This document shows positions 17,531 to 26,068 of a DNA stretch of 64,000 bases, one piece after another. Positions within the stretch are counted from its first letter, which is position 1. Each line of letters begins with the position of its first letter. Below the pieces are notes generated by a model. It saw only the letters and a program-made list of their open reading frames with translations, had not been told where the DNA came from and searched no databases. The DNA lies in assembly GCF_013822795.1 (NCBI RefSeq), contig NZ_PNLB01000001.1:124001-188000 (forward strand), in the 5' to 3' direction. The position numbers were made by a program, and so were the translations under genes. This stretch comes from Phenylobacterium sp. (GTDB taxonomy: Bacteria > Pseudomonadota > Alphaproteobacteria > Caulobacterales > Caulobacteraceae).

Positions 17531-18913
17531 ATGAGTCGTCTGATCGTGGTGTCCAACCGCGTGCAGCCTCCGGGCGACGGCGGCGAGGGCGCGGTCGGCG
17601 GCCTGGCCATGGCGCTGGCGGCGGCGCTGCGCGAGCATAGCGGCGTGTGGTTCGGCTGGAGCGGCCAGACGGTCGACGAGTACTCGGGCCAGATCGCCAT
17701 CCAGAAGGTCGGCGGCGTCACCGTGGCGACGGTGGATCTCGAAGAGCAGGACCGCCAGGAGTACTACAACGGCTATGCCAACCGCACGCTCTGGCCGCTG
17801 TTCCACTATCGCGTGGACCTCAGCTCCTACGAGCGCTCGTTCAGCGAGGGCTATGCGCGGGTCAATGCGCGCTTCGCCGATGCATTGACCCCGCTGGTGG
17901 GGCCGGACGACGTGATCTGGGTGCACGACTACCACCTGATCCCGCTGGCCCAGGAGCTGCGGCGGCGCGGTGTGCGCAACCGCATCGGCTTTTTCCTGCA
18001 CATCCCCTGGCCGGCGCGGCGGCTGCTGCTGACCCTGCCCGAGCACGAGGCGCTGGTGGAGGCGCTGTTCGATTACGACCTGCTGGGCTTCCAGACCGAA
18101 GACTCGGCCAGCGCTTTTCGGGACTATGTCACCGCCGAGGTCGGCGGCAGCGTCGAGCCGGACGGTCTGGCTCATGCCTTCGGCCGCACCGCGCGGGTCG
18201 GCGCCTTTCCGATCGGGCTGGACGTCGAGAGCTTCGAAGCGGCCGCGAGCGGCGAGGTCGCCAAGGCCGAATTCGACCGGATGCAGGCCAGTCTCAATGG
18301 TCGGGCGATGATCGTCGGTGTGGACCGGCTGGACTACTCCAAGGGCCTGGAGGAACGCTTCCTGGCCTATGAGCAAGTGTTGACCGACCACGAGGAGCTG
18401 CGCGAACAGGTCTTCCTGCTGCAGATTGCGACGCCGAGCCGTGAAGAGGTGGACGCCTATCAGGAGATCCGCGCGCGGCTGGACGCGGTGACCGGGCGCA
18501 TCAACGGGGCGTTCGCCACCGTCGACTGGGTGCCGATCCGTTACGTGAACCGCGGCTACCGGCGCGATGAGCTGGCCGGCGTCTACCGCGCCGCGCGGAT
18601 CGGCTTGGTGACGCCGTTGCGCGACGGAATGAACCTGGTGGCCAAGGAGTATGTTGCAGCCCAGGACCCGCAGGACCCGGGCGTGCTGGTGCTGTCGCAG
18701 TTCGCCGGGGCCAGCGAGCAGATGCAGCAGGCGCTGATCGTCAATCCATTCAACCGCGAGGAGGTGGCTGAGGCCATCGTGCGCGGATTGGCCATGGACA
18801 AGGCCGAGCGGATCGAACGTTGGAGCGCCTTGATGGACGGCCTGCGTCGCACCGATGTGGCGGCTTGGCGCGACGACTTCGTTACGGCGCTGATGACCAC
18901 CGCGCGTGGCTGA
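17531..18913 (+). CDS. otsA: Trehalose-6-phosphate synthase (alpha,alpha-trehalose-phosphate synthase)
   Basis: GT20 glycosyltransferase making trehalose 6-phosphate from UDP-glucose and glucose 6-phosphate, an osmo- and desiccation-protectant pathway. Of 460 residues, signatures include IVVSNRV at the N-terminus, FGWSGQ, VHDYHLIPLAQELR, GVDRLDYSKGLEERFLAYE and the donor-site region GMNLVAKEYVAAQ...VLSQFAGA. A GAGG sits eight bases before the ATG at 17531. An in-frame GTG at 17522 is less likely. No otsB phosphatase gene is adjacent, which is unusual, so the second step must be encoded elsewhere. Its TGA abuts the convergent VOC gene with no spacer. Confidence 0.95.
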   Translation: MSRLIVVSNRVQPPGDGGEGAVGGLAMALAAALREHSGVWFGWSGQTVDEYSGQIAIQKVGGVTVATVDLEEQDRQEYYNGYANRTLWPLFHYRVDLSSYERSFSEGYARVNARFADALTPLVGPDDVIWVHDYHLIPLAQELRRRGVRNRIGFFLHIPWPARRLLLTLPEHEALVEALFDYDLLGFQTEDSASAFRDYVTAEVGGSVEPDGLAHAFGRTARVGAFPIGLDVESFEAAASGEVAKAEFDRMQASLNGRAMIVGVDRLDYSKGLEERFLAYEQVLTDHEELREQVFLLQIATPSREEVDAYQEIRARLDAVTGRINGAFATVDWVPIRYVNRGYRRDELAGVYRAARIGLVTPLRDGMNLVAKEYVAAQDPQDPGVLVLSQFAGASEQMQQALIVNPFNREEVAEAIVRGLAMDKAERIERWSALMDGLRRTDVAAWRDDFVTALMTTARG

Positions 18914-19336
18914 TTAGACCGGCCAGATCCCCTGGTGGAGGACCACGCGATAGCCGTCTGGGTCCTCGTAGGTCACGCCCTCCCGGTCCCAGTAGGGATT
19001 GAACGACTCGACGGGCTCGTGGCCGCGTCGCCGCATGACGCCGATCATCCGACTCCAGGCGCGGGCGTCGGGCATGTAGACCACGAGCAGATTGTCTGGC
19101 GTCGGCGCGCGGCCGGCGGCGTGCCCACGCGCGCTGGTGAACTCCAGATGATAGGGCGCGCCCGGAAAGCCCAGGATCACCCCGTCGAAGCCGTCGTGAT
19201 CTGAAAAGCGTGTCAGTTCCGGAAAGCCGAGACCGTCGCGATAGAAGGCGACGACCGCCTCCATCTGGTCGGTCGGCCGCGCCACCCGCAGGATGCAACC
19301 GGCCAGCGGCGGTCGTTCGAGGGTGATGGGCGACAT
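18914..19336 (-). CDS. VOC-superfamily (glyoxalase-like) protein
   Basis: A 140-residue protein with two beta-alpha-beta-beta-beta modules of the vicinal-oxygen-chelate fold: LAGCILRVARPTDQMEAVVAFYRDGLGFPELTRF and a second module ending YEDPDGYRVVLHQG. The YEDPDGYRVVL segment carries the family's C-terminal acidic position. Members include glyoxalases, dioxygenases and resistance proteins, and none can be chosen from this sequence. GCCTCCT (AGGAGG on the coding strand) precedes the ATG. A perfect 18-bp palindrome lies 17 bp upstream, between this gene and the divergent thioesterase gene. Confidence 0.85.
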   Translation of the reverse strand: MSPITLERPPLAGCILRVARPTDQMEAVVAFYRDGLGFPELTRFSDHDGFDGVILGFPGAPYHLEFTSARGHAAGRAPTPDNLLVVYMPDARAWSRMIGVMRRRGHEPVESFNPYWDREGVTYEDPDGYRVVLHQGIWPV

Positions 19337-19352
19337 CGCGGCCTCCTGATTT

Positions 19353-19370
19353 GGAAAGGAGTTCCTTTCC
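19353..19370. promoter_or_regulatory. Perfect palindrome GGAAAGGAGTTCCTTTCC
   Basis: Inverted repeat with 8-bp perfect arms around a 2-bp centre, in the divergent interval between the VOC gene and the thioesterase gene, next to an AT-rich stretch (19371-19400) suited to promoters. This has the form of a dimeric repressor operator. It overlaps the -10 to +10 zone expected for the VOC gene. The cognate regulator is not in view. Confidence 0.55.
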
Positions 19371-19467
19371 TAAAATAGCCGACCAATTTTGTAAAATAAT
19401 GGCTTTGCAAAAGGCGATGACCTGCGAGGTCATCGACGCTGCGGGAAAGGCCGTCCATGCTGCTCCG

Positions 19468-20295
19468 ATGACTGATGCCCTGAGCGCCTTGCACCCCCTC
19501 GATGAGGCCGTCCGCCTGGAGCCTGCCGGCCCTGGCGCCTACCGCGGCGCGACGTCGGCCCCTTACTGGAACATGGCCGGGCCGTTCGGCGGGACGACGG
19601 CGGCGATTCTGATGAAGGCGGTGCTCGACCATCCGCAGCGGCGCGGCCGGCCGGTGGCCCAGACCGTCAACTTCTGCGCGGCGGTCGCCGAGGGCGCGTT
19701 CGAGGTCGTGGTGCGACTGGTGCGCGACGGGCGATCAACTCAGCACTGGCAGGTGGAAATGCTGCAGGCCGGGGTGGTCGTGACCACCGCCAGCACCGTG
19801 ACCGGTCCCGACCGCGAGACCTGGAGCCATGCCCCGGCCGCGCCGCCAAGCGTGCCGCCAGCGGCCCAGACCCCGGTGCTCGACACCTCCGGGCGCACCG
19901 GCTGGCGCGGTCGCTACGAGTTCCGCTTCGAGCGCGGCGAACCGATCCCTGGGGCCGCGAGCCCGCAGGCGCCGGGGGCGGCGCTGTCGCACAGCTGGGT
20001 GCGGGACGAGCCGCCGCGGCCGCTGGACTACGTCTCGCTGGCGGCGATCTGCGACACCTTCGTGGTCAAGATCCTGCAGGTGCGCGGCGACATTCCGCCG
20101 GTCGCCACGGTCTCGCTGTCGACCTATTTCATGGCCGACGAGGCGGCGCTCTCCCGGCAGGACGCGCGCCCGGTGCTGGGCGTGGCCGACGCCCGCGTCT
20201 TCCGCCACGGCTTCAACGACCAGAGCGCGGAGATCTGGTCGGACGACGGCGTCCTGCTGGCGGTCTCGCACCAGGTGGTGTGGTTCAAGAGCTAG
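19468..20295 (+). CDS. Acyl-CoA thioesterase-like double-hotdog protein
   Basis: A 275-residue protein of the TesB/thioesterase-like superfamily with tandem hotdog domains. The first domain has SAPYWNMAGPFGGTTAAILMKAVLDHP, where Gly-Gly precedes the central helix. The second has PLDYVSLAAICDTFVVKIL and SLSTYFMADEA, with DARVFRHGFNDQSAEIWSDDGVLLAVSHQ typical of the C-terminal active-site strands. It likely hydrolyses a medium or long acyl-CoA. The frame is open from 19351, but homology begins at the ATG at 19468 (MTDALSALHPLDEAV). The stop interlocks with the convergent methyltransferase gene in CTAG. Confidence 0.82.
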   Translation: MTDALSALHPLDEAVRLEPAGPGAYRGATSAPYWNMAGPFGGTTAAILMKAVLDHPQRRGRPVAQTVNFCAAVAEGAFEVVVRLVRDGRSTQHWQVEMLQAGVVVTTASTVTGPDRETWSHAPAAPPSVPPAAQTPVLDTSGRTGWRGRYEFRFERGEPIPGAASPQAPGAALSHSWVRDEPPRPLDYVSLAAICDTFVVKILQVRGDIPPVATVSLSTYFMADEAALSRQDARPVLGVADARVFRHGFNDQSAEIWSDDGVLLAVSHQVVWFKS

Positions 20296-21056
20296 AGCCA
20301 GCCGAGCGCCGCCTCTCCCCGTAGGATCGTTTCGGCCTCGTTGGTGTGCTTGGCGCCGTCGCGGGGGTGCAGGACCAGGGGCGGCAGTAGTTGCAGCGGG
20401 GCCTTGCCGGTCTTGAGCGCGCGGACCAGCACGCGCTTGGCCGGGGCGTCGGCGTGGGAGTGGATCGGGCGAATCTGGAACGATCCGGCCTTGGGCGCGA
20501 GCAGGGCGAGGATGTCGGCCAAGCGATCGGCCCGATGAATTACAGTGATCGAGCCGCCCTCGCGCACGGCCTTCAGCAGAAAGCCGATCCAGGCGGCGAG
20601 GCCGCCGTCGGCCATCCACGCGCCGAGCTTTTCGGGCGTGGGCGCGCGCAGGGCGCCGGGATCATCGAAGAACGGCGGGTTGGCCATCACCGCATCGAAC
20701 GGCTGCAGGGCTAGGCGCTTGAAGGGGAGGGCGACGTCGGCCTCCACGATTTCGACGCGATCCTGCAGGCCGTTGGCCTGGACGTTCTGGTGGGCGAGGG
20801 CGGCGGCGGCGGCGTCGCGCTCCACGCCGACGAAGCTCGCCCCCGGACGGCGTGTCGCCGCGGCGAGCAGCGCGCCGCCCGCGCCGCAGCCGGCCTCCAG
20901 CACGCGCGCGCCGTCGGGGGCGTCGCAAGACGCTGCAAGCAGGGCCGCATCCATGCCTGCGCGGTAACCTCGCACACCCTGGCGTAGCAGGACTCGCCCG
21001 CCGAGCAGCCGGTCCTCAGAAAATGCGGGGTCTGTCAGGTCTGACACTGGTTCCAT
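20292..21056 (-). CDS. tRNA1(Val) adenine-N6 methyltransferase-like protein (TrmN6 family)
   Basis: A 254-residue class I SAM-dependent methyltransferase. The SAM loop VLEAGCGAG is at residues 52-60 and the adenine-N6 catalytic motif NPPF at 127-130, directly followed by FDDPGAL. The opening TDPAFSEDRLLGGRVLLRQGVRGYRAGMDAALLAAS matches the YfiC/TrmN6 group, which modifies A37 of tRNA1Val. The frame is open for a further 350 codons upstream as a GC-rich artefact opposite the prenyl synthase gene. The true start is the ATG at 21056. It diverges from the polyprenyl synthase. Confidence 0.87.
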   Translation of the reverse strand: MEPVSDLTDPAFSEDRLLGGRVLLRQGVRGYRAGMDAALLAASCDAPDGARVLEAGCGAGGALLAAATRRPGASFVGVERDAAAAALAHQNVQANGLQDRVEIVEADVALPFKRLALQPFDAVMANPPFFDDPGALRAPTPEKLGAWMADGGLAAWIGFLLKAVREGGSITVIHRADRLADILALLAPKAGSFQIRPIHSHADAPAKRVLVRALKTGKAPLQLLPPLVLHPRDGAKHTNEAETILRGEAALGWL

Positions 21057-21170
21057 TTGCGCTCGGAGACGGCTAAGCCCGCCTTGACCCTGGTCTATCC
21101 CGTGACCATTGTCCCCCGCAAACGCCGGCCCCCTCGCGAGGGGCGTCGAACGCCTTGGAGTTTCGGTATT

Positions 21171-22187
21171 TTGGACGCCGCCAGCGCCGCGATCGCCCGC
21201 GAAAAACCCGTCTCGATCGACGGGCTCCTGGAGCTCGCGAAGCCCGACATGGCCAAGGTCGACGCCCTGATCCGTGATCGCATGCAAAGCCCCGTGTCGG
21301 TGATCCCGGCCCTGGCCGAGCACTTGATCGGCGGATCGGCCAAGCGGCTGCGGCCGTTGCTGACCATCGCCGCGGCCCGTGTGGCCGGGGCGCAGGACGA
21401 CGCCTGCCTGAAGCTGGCGGCGGCGGTCGAGTTCATTCACACCGCCACCCTGCTGCACGACGACGTGGTCGACTCCTCGCAGCTGCGCCGCGGCAAGGTC
21501 GCCGCGCACCTGATCTGGGGCGCGCCGGCCAGCGTGCTGGTGGGCGACTTCCTGTTCGCCCGCGCCTTCGAGCTGATGGTTGAGGCCGGCTCGATGCAGG
21601 CGCTGGAGATCCTGGCCCGCGCCAGTCGCGTGATCGCCGAGGGCGAGGTGCTGCAGCTGACCCGCGCCCACGATCTGAACCTGTCGCAGGATCTCTATCT
21701 GGAAATCATCCGGGCCAAGACCGCCGAGCTGTTCGCCGCCGCGGCCGAGGCCGGCGCGGTGTCGGCCGGCGCCAGCCCCGAGCGCCGCGAGGCGTTGCGC
21801 AAATTCGGGCAGGACTTGGGCCTGGCCTTTCAGCTGGTCGACGACGCCCTCGATTACAGCGGTGACGCGGCCACCCTGGGCAAGAACGCCGGCGACGATT
21901 TCCGGGAAGGCAAGGCGACCCTGCCGCTGCTGCTGGCCATCGCCAAGACCGGCGCGGCCGAGAAGCCGTTCTGGGATCGGACGGTCGGCCGCCGCGAGCA
22001 GACCGACGAGGATTTCGAGCGCGCCCGCGGACTGGTCGCCTCGACCGGCGCCGACGGCGCGACCTTGGCGCTGGCCGGCGACTACGCCGCGACCGCCAAG
22101 GCGCAATTGGCGGACTTTGCGGCCAGCAACAGCTGGCGCCCGGCGCTGGAAGACCTCGCCGACTTCGCAGTCCAGCGGAAGGCGTAG
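21171..22187 (+). CDS. Polyprenyl (octaprenyl-type) diphosphate synthase
   Basis: Makes the long isoprenoid side chain of ubiquinone by condensing IPP units on farnesyl diphosphate. The protein has both aspartate-rich motifs: first LLHDDVVD and second QLVDDALDYSGD. Also seen are GGSAKRLRPLL, containing the diphosphate-binding Lys-Arg residues, and GDFREGKATLPLLLA, with the conserved Lys. The frame begins upstream, but I favour the TTG at 21171 (MDAASAAIAREKP), which has GGAG ten bases before it and gives 338 residues, the normal length. Chain length cannot be read with certainty. The best family match is IspB. Ends at a strong bidirectional terminator. Confidence 0.9.
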   Translation: MDAASAAIAREKPVSIDGLLELAKPDMAKVDALIRDRMQSPVSVIPALAEHLIGGSAKRLRPLLTIAAARVAGAQDDACLKLAAAVEFIHTATLLHDDVVDSSQLRRGKVAAHLIWGAPASVLVGDFLFARAFELMVEAGSMQALEILARASRVIAEGEVLQLTRAHDLNLSQDLYLEIIRAKTAELFAAAAEAGAVSAGASPERREALRKFGQDLGLAFQLVDDALDYSGDAATLGKNAGDDFREGKATLPLLLAIAKTGAAEKPFWDRTVGRREQTDEDFERARGLVASTGADGATLALAGDYAATAKAQLADFAASNSWRPALEDLADFAVQRKA

Positions 22188-22208
22188 CGGCCTCGAACCC
22201 CAAACACA

Positions 22209-22237
22209 AAAAAGGCCGCCCCGGGGGCGGCCTTTTT
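22209..22237. terminator. Bidirectional intrinsic terminator (prenyl synthase / fumC)
   Basis: A perfect stem AAAAAGGCCGCC / GGCGGCCTTTTT with a 5-base loop lies midway between the convergent stops. A-tracts on one side and T-tracts on the other make it efficient for transcription from both directions. Confidence 0.92.
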
Positions 22238-22256
22238 ACGTTCAGGGCGTCGATGA

Positions 22257-23648
22257 TCAGCCCGGGCTGATCATCTTTTCCGGGCGGACCAGGGCGTCGA
22301 ACTCTTCGTTGGTGACATAGCCGCCGCCGACCGCTTCGTCGCGCAGGGTGGTGCCATTCTTGTGAGCGGTCTTGGCGATCTTGGCGGCGTTGTCGTAGCC
22401 GATCTTGCTGTTCAGGGCGGTGACTAGCATCAGCGAGCGCTCGAGCGCGGCCTTGATGTTGTCTTCGCGGGCCTCGATGCCGACCACGCAGTTGTCGGTG
22501 AACGAGATCGAGGCGTCGGCCAGCAGGCGGCAAGACTGCAGGAAGTTGTAGGCCATCACCGGGTTGAAGACGTTGAGCTCGAAGTGGCCCGACGCGCCGG
22601 CGAAGGTCAGCGTGGCGTTGTTGCCGAACACCTGGGTGCAGACCATGGTCAGGGCCTCGCACTGGGTCGGGTTGACCTTGCCCGGCATGATCGACGAGCC
22701 CGGCTCGTTCTCCGGCAGGGCCAGTTCGCCAAGGCCCGAACGCGGGCCGGAGCCCAGGAAGCGGATGTCGTTGGCGATCTTGAACAGGCTGCCGGCGATC
22801 GTGTTGATCGCGCCGTGGCTGAAGACCATGGCGTCGTGGGCGGCGAGAGCTTCAAACTTGTTGGGCGCAGTCACGAACGGCAGGTGAGTGATGTCGGCGA
22901 TCTTCTTGGCGACCAGTTCGGCGAAGCCGACCGGCGCGTTGAGGCCGGTGCCGACCGCGGTGCCGCCTTGGGCTAGCTCATAAAGGCCGTAGAGGCTGTC
23001 CTTGATCCGGCGCACGCCGTTGGCGACCTGCTGCGAGTAGCCGGAGAACTCCTGGCCGAGGGTGAGGGGCGTGGCGTCCTGGGTGTGGGTGCGGCCGATC
23101 TTGATGATGTGGTCGAAGGCCTTGACCTTGACCTTCAGGGCCGCGTGCAAGTGCTCCAGCGCCGGCATCAGCTCCTTGGCCACCTGTTCGGCGCAGGCGA
23201 TGTGCATCGCCGTCGGATAGGTGTCGTTGGACGACTGGCTCATGTTGACGTGGTCGTTCGGGTGCACCGGGCTCTTGGAACCCATGACGCCGCCCAGCAT
23301 CTCGATGGCGCGGTTCGAGATCACCTCGTTGGCGTTCATGTTCGACTGGGTGCCGGAGCCGGTCTGCCAGACCACCAGCGGGAAGTGGTCGTCCAGCTTG
23401 CCGTCGATGACTTCCTGGGCGGCGGCGACGATGGCCGCGCCGATCTTCGGGTCGAGCTTGCCGAGCTCCATGTTGGCTTCGGCGGCGGCGCGCTTGACGA
23501 TGCCCAGGGCGCGGATCACCGGCTTGGGCTGGCGTTCCCAGCCGATCTTGAAGTTGCCGATCGAGCGCTGCGACTGCGCGCCCCAATAGACGTTGGTCGC
23601 GACCTCGATGGGTCCGAAGGTGTCGGTCTCGGTGCGGGTCGCGGTCAT
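22257..23648 (-). CDS. fumC: Fumarate hydratase, class II
   Basis: TCA-cycle enzyme hydrating fumarate to malate, iron-independent homotetramer of 463 residues. Signature [13 protein letters not shown] with the catalytic serine loop is present. So are [32 protein letters not shown], and [22 protein letters not shown], covering the three conserved regions of the fumarase/aspartase superfamily. The open frame extends 20 codons further upstream, but homology begins at [16 protein letters not shown], so the ATG at 23648 is used. Monocistronic with the shared terminator downstream. Confidence 0.97.
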   Translation of the reverse strand: MTATRTETDTFGPIEVATNVYWGAQSQRSIGNFKIGWERQPKPVIRALGIVKRAAAEANMELGKLDPKIGAAIVAAAQEVIDGKLDDHFPLVVWQTGSGTQSNMNANEVISNRAIEMLGGVMGSKSPVHPNDHVNMSQSSNDTYPTAMHIACAEQVAKELMPALEHLHAALKVKVKAFDHIIKIGRTHTQDATPLTLGQEFSGYSQQVANGVRRIKDSLYGLYELAQGGTAVGTGLNAPVGFAELVAKKIADITHLPFVTAPNKFEALAAHDAMVFSHGAINTIAGSLFKIANDIRFLGSGPRSGLGELALPENEPGSSIMPGKVNPTQCEALTMVCTQVFGNNATLTFAGASGHFELNVFNPVMAYNFLQSCRLLADASISFTDNCVVGIEAREDNIKAALERSLMLVTALNSKIGYDNAAKIAKTAHKNGTTLRDEAVGGGYVTNEEFDALVRPEKMISPG

Positions 23649-23732
23649 GGTGTCTTCAGCTCCGGTGAGTTCGCAGCGCCGGTTTAGCGAACGCGCGCGA
23701 GACTGCAAGGCGCGCAGGCCCTAAGGAGGGTC

Positions 23733-24122
23733 ATGGACGGCGATTGGATATCCCACGGGAAGGTGCGGGCGCGCGAGGCCGAAGGCGTCGTCGAGGTGGT
23801 GGTCGACGGCCTGACCACCCAGGCCAAGTACTACAAGCCGCTGGTCTACGAGTTCTTCCGCAAGGCTTGGCGCGGCTCGCGACCCAGTTGGGGCGAGTTC
23901 GGCGTCGACATCGTCATGGAGTATGTCGGCGACCCGCCCTGGATCGACCTCGACAACCTGGCCAAGGCGATCCTCGACGCGATCAAGGGCTACACTTTTC
24001 ATGACGACGCCCAGGTGGCGCGGCTGTTGGTGGAGCGGCGGGCCGGCGAGCGCGAGCAGATCACGGTCACCGTGCGCAAGCTGTCGGACGTGAACCTGCT
24101 CGGGGCCGCCTACCAGCGCTGA
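23733..24122 (+). CDS. RusA-family Holliday-junction resolvase
   Basis: A 129-residue endonuclease of the RusA family, which cuts four-way DNA junctions as a dimer with Mg. The catalytic carboxylate pattern is intact: WIDLDNLAKAILDAIKG gives Asp72 and Asp74, and the following FHDDAQV gives Asp91/92, matching the three essential aspartates of E. coli RusA. AAGGAGG precedes the ATG. RusA genes are often phage-borne, but no other phage gene is near and codon use looks like the host's, so this appears to be a resident chromosomal copy. It is flanked by fumC and sciP and ends at a strong hairpin. Confidence 0.88.
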   Translation: MDGDWISHGKVRAREAEGVVEVVVDGLTTQAKYYKPLVYEFFRKAWRGSRPSWGEFGVDIVMEYVGDPPWIDLDNLAKAILDAIKGYTFHDDAQVARLLVERRAGEREQITVTVRKLSDVNLLGAAYQR

Positions 24123-24129
24123 AACGAAA

Positions 24130-24157
24130 GCGGCCGCGCCCTGGAGGGCGCGGCCGC
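24130..24157. terminator. Hairpin terminator between rusA-like gene and sciP
   Basis: A perfect 12-bp inverted repeat (GCGGCCGCGCCC / GGGCGCGGCCGC) with the loop TGGA lies 7 bp after the RusA-like stop and 30 bp after the convergent sciP stop. There is no strong T-run. Position supports a bidirectional stop. Confidence 0.75.
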
Positions 24158-24187
24158 GGTTCGCAATTCCCGGAGGGGTCTACGGGA

Positions 24188-24475
24188 TCAGCGGTACTGC
24201 TGGATACGCGTGGTGCGCAGGCCGGCGAGGCCGTGGCGATCGATCGACTTCTGCCAGGCGAGGAATTCCTCGTTGGTCAATGAGTAGCGCTCGCAGGCGT
24301 CGTCGAGCGTCAGCAGCCCGCCGCGGACAGCGGCGACCACTTCGGCCTTGCGACGGATCACCCACCGACCGGTGTCGGCCGGCGGCAGATCCTTAAGCGT
24401 CAGGGGCGCACCCGTCGGACCGATGACGTACGCCTCGCCGCGGCTGTTCGTGCGCGTCTGCTGTTGTTGCAACAT
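24188..24475 (-). CDS. sciP: CtrA inhibitor SciP (DUF1153)
   Basis: A 95-residue helix-turn-helix protein matching SciP, the small protein that in Caulobacter binds the master cell-cycle regulator CtrA (and DNA) in swarmer cells and blocks CtrA-activated transcription. Seen: YVIGPTGAPLTLKDLPP, RWVIRRKAEVVAAVRGGLLTLDDACERY, the HTH core SLTNEEFLAWQKSIDRHGLAGLR, and a basic tail. Length agrees with C. crescentus SciP. It lies just downstream of flgE on the same strand, as I recall for C. crescentus, but a 166-bp AT-richer gap with two GANTC sites gives it its own promoter. Confidence 0.93.
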   Translation of the reverse strand: MLQQQQTRTNSRGEAYVIGPTGAPLTLKDLPPADTGRWVIRRKAEVVAAVRGGLLTLDDACERYSLTNEEFLAWQKSIDRHGLAGLRTTRIQQYR

Positions 24476-24641
24476 GGCTTTACGCCTTTCCGACCATCAC
24501 TGTTCGGGAAGAATGTAACGGGTGGGGCATAACGGCCGGTGAATCACGATAGTAAACAAATCCTTGCTCATGATTCGTCGTTGTCCGTTTTTGGTACAGT
24601 CTAAGTTATCGAGTGATGTTGTGAGTTGTTAACGACCAATA

Positions 24642-26027
24642 TTACCTCTTAATATTGATCAACTCCTCAAGCATCTGGTCTGCGGTGGTGATGATCTTCG
24701 AAGATGCTGAGTAAGCTTTCTGCGTAGTGATCAGGCCGGTGAACTCTGCCGACAGGTCGACGGTCGAGGCTTCCAGTGTACCGGCGGCGATTTCGCCGGC
24801 CCCGCCGATGCCCGGCTGCTTGATCACGAACTCACCCGAAGGGATGGTGGCGCGATAGGCGTTACCGCTCACCGCCGCCAGGCCGTCAGGATTGGCGAAA
24901 CTGGCGAGGCCGATCTTCGCGATCTGGCGAACTTCAGAGTTGTCGAAGATCGCCGAAACAACGCCGTCCTCGCTGACTTCAACGCCGACCACGTTACCGA
25001 CGTTGGCGCCGTCGGAATTTGCGGAGTTCAGGGTCGAGGGCGAGGCGTACTGGGTGACCTTGCTCCAGTCTAGGGCGATGTCCGAGGCCTGGACGCCGAG
25101 ACTGTCGGCCCAGCGGGGCGTGCCGGCGGTGCCCGAGGCTCCGAGGTTCAGGGTTGCGGTCGGGCCAAACAGGGTGGTGTCGGCGTGAGTGAGGTCGAGC
25201 TGACCGTCGGCGGTGAACATGACGTCGCCCGAGGCGATCAGGCCGTTGGTGGTCCCGTCGTCGATGTCGGTCGCCGGAACAGCGTACATTTCCGCCTTCC
25301 ACTTGTTCGGCGTCGCGTCGTCCTTGATGAAGGCCACCGCAACCTTGTGGGTGGCGCCGACCGAGTCGATGACGTTCATTTCAAAGGTGAAGTCGGGCTG
25401 CACTCCGGTGGCCGGATCCTGGTTGAGAGCCCAATCGGCCATCATGCCGGGCGTGGTGTAAGATGTGTTCTTGGCCGGGTCGGCCACCAGGCTCTTGTTG
25501 AGGTTGGCGTTGACCACGATGTTGCCGGTGGCGCGGACGGCCGCGCCCAGGTTCTTCACGTTGATCGACTGCATCATGTTCAGGTCGGACGGGTTCGTGT
25601 TGAACGTGCCGTCGTTCTGGACCGGCCAGCCCTGCAGGTAGAGCTTGGCGTCGTTGACGAGATAGCCGTCAGCGTCGACGCTGAACGAGCCCGAGCGGGT
25701 GAAGACGCGTTCGTCGTTCGCGGTCAGGGCGCCGCCCTTTGTCGCCACGACGAAGAAGCCGTCGCCCGAGATGCCGAGATCGGTCGGCGAGGTCGCCGAC
25801 TGGATCAGGCCCTGTTGGCTGATGAACTGGCGGGTGACCGCCTGCACGCCGCCGGCCGAGTAGCGGCCCTTGACCGCCTGGGCGGTCACGACGTTGGCGA
25901 AGTTCACCTGGTTGCGCTTGTAGGCGGTGGTGTTGACGTTGGCGATGTTGTCCGAAATCGCCGCCAGGGCCGACGAGTTGGTGATCAGCCCGGAAACGCC
26001 GGAGAGCATGGCGCTGTTGATGCTCAT
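24642..26027 (-). CDS. flgE: Flagellar hook protein FlgE
   Basis: Structural subunit of the flagellar hook, 461 residues, exported by the flagellar type III apparatus. The N-terminal rod/hook motif SAMLSGVSGLITNSSALAAISDNIANVNTTAYKRNQVNF and the C-terminal coiled-coil segment STVDLSAEFTGLITTQKAYSASSKIITTADQMLEELINI are the paired D0 helices of axial proteins. A FlgE-type middle domain with GDGFFVV and VFTRSGSFSVDADGYLVN lies between them. It is the last gene of fliK-flgD-flgE, 41 bp after flgD. Expression is expected from the sigma-54 promoter upstream of fliK. Confidence 0.96.
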   Translation of the reverse strand: MSINSAMLSGVSGLITNSSALAAISDNIANVNTTAYKRNQVNFANVVTAQAVKGRYSAGGVQAVTRQFISQQGLIQSATSPTDLGISGDGFFVVATKGGALTANDERVFTRSGSFSVDADGYLVNDAKLYLQGWPVQNDGTFNTNPSDLNMMQSINVKNLGAAVRATGNIVVNANLNKSLVADPAKNTSYTTPGMMADWALNQDPATGVQPDFTFEMNVIDSVGATHKVAVAFIKDDATPNKWKAEMYAVPATDIDDGTTNGLIASGDVMFTADGQLDLTHADTTLFGPTATLNLGASGTAGTPRWADSLGVQASDIALDWSKVTQYASPSTLNSANSDGANVGNVVGVEVSEDGVVSAIFDNSEVRQIAKIGLASFANPDGLAAVSGNAYRATIPSGEFVIKQPGIGGAGEIAAGTLEASTVDLSAEFTGLITTQKAYSASSKIITTADQMLEELINIKR

Positions 26028-26068
26028 GGGTGTCTACCTTTCTATACGAATGCTGGGATCAGGCGCCG

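Noticed and set aside
21057..22106. Minus-strand open extension of the TrmN6-like gene opposite the prenyl synthase
   Set aside because: The methyltransferase homology starts at the ATG at 21056 and the prenyl synthase on the other strand has both DD-rich motifs.
24629..24633. TTAAC as a CtrA box upstream of sciP
   Set aside because: The partner half-site at the required seven-base spacing is missing, and it lies at the flgE stop, about 150 bp from sciP.
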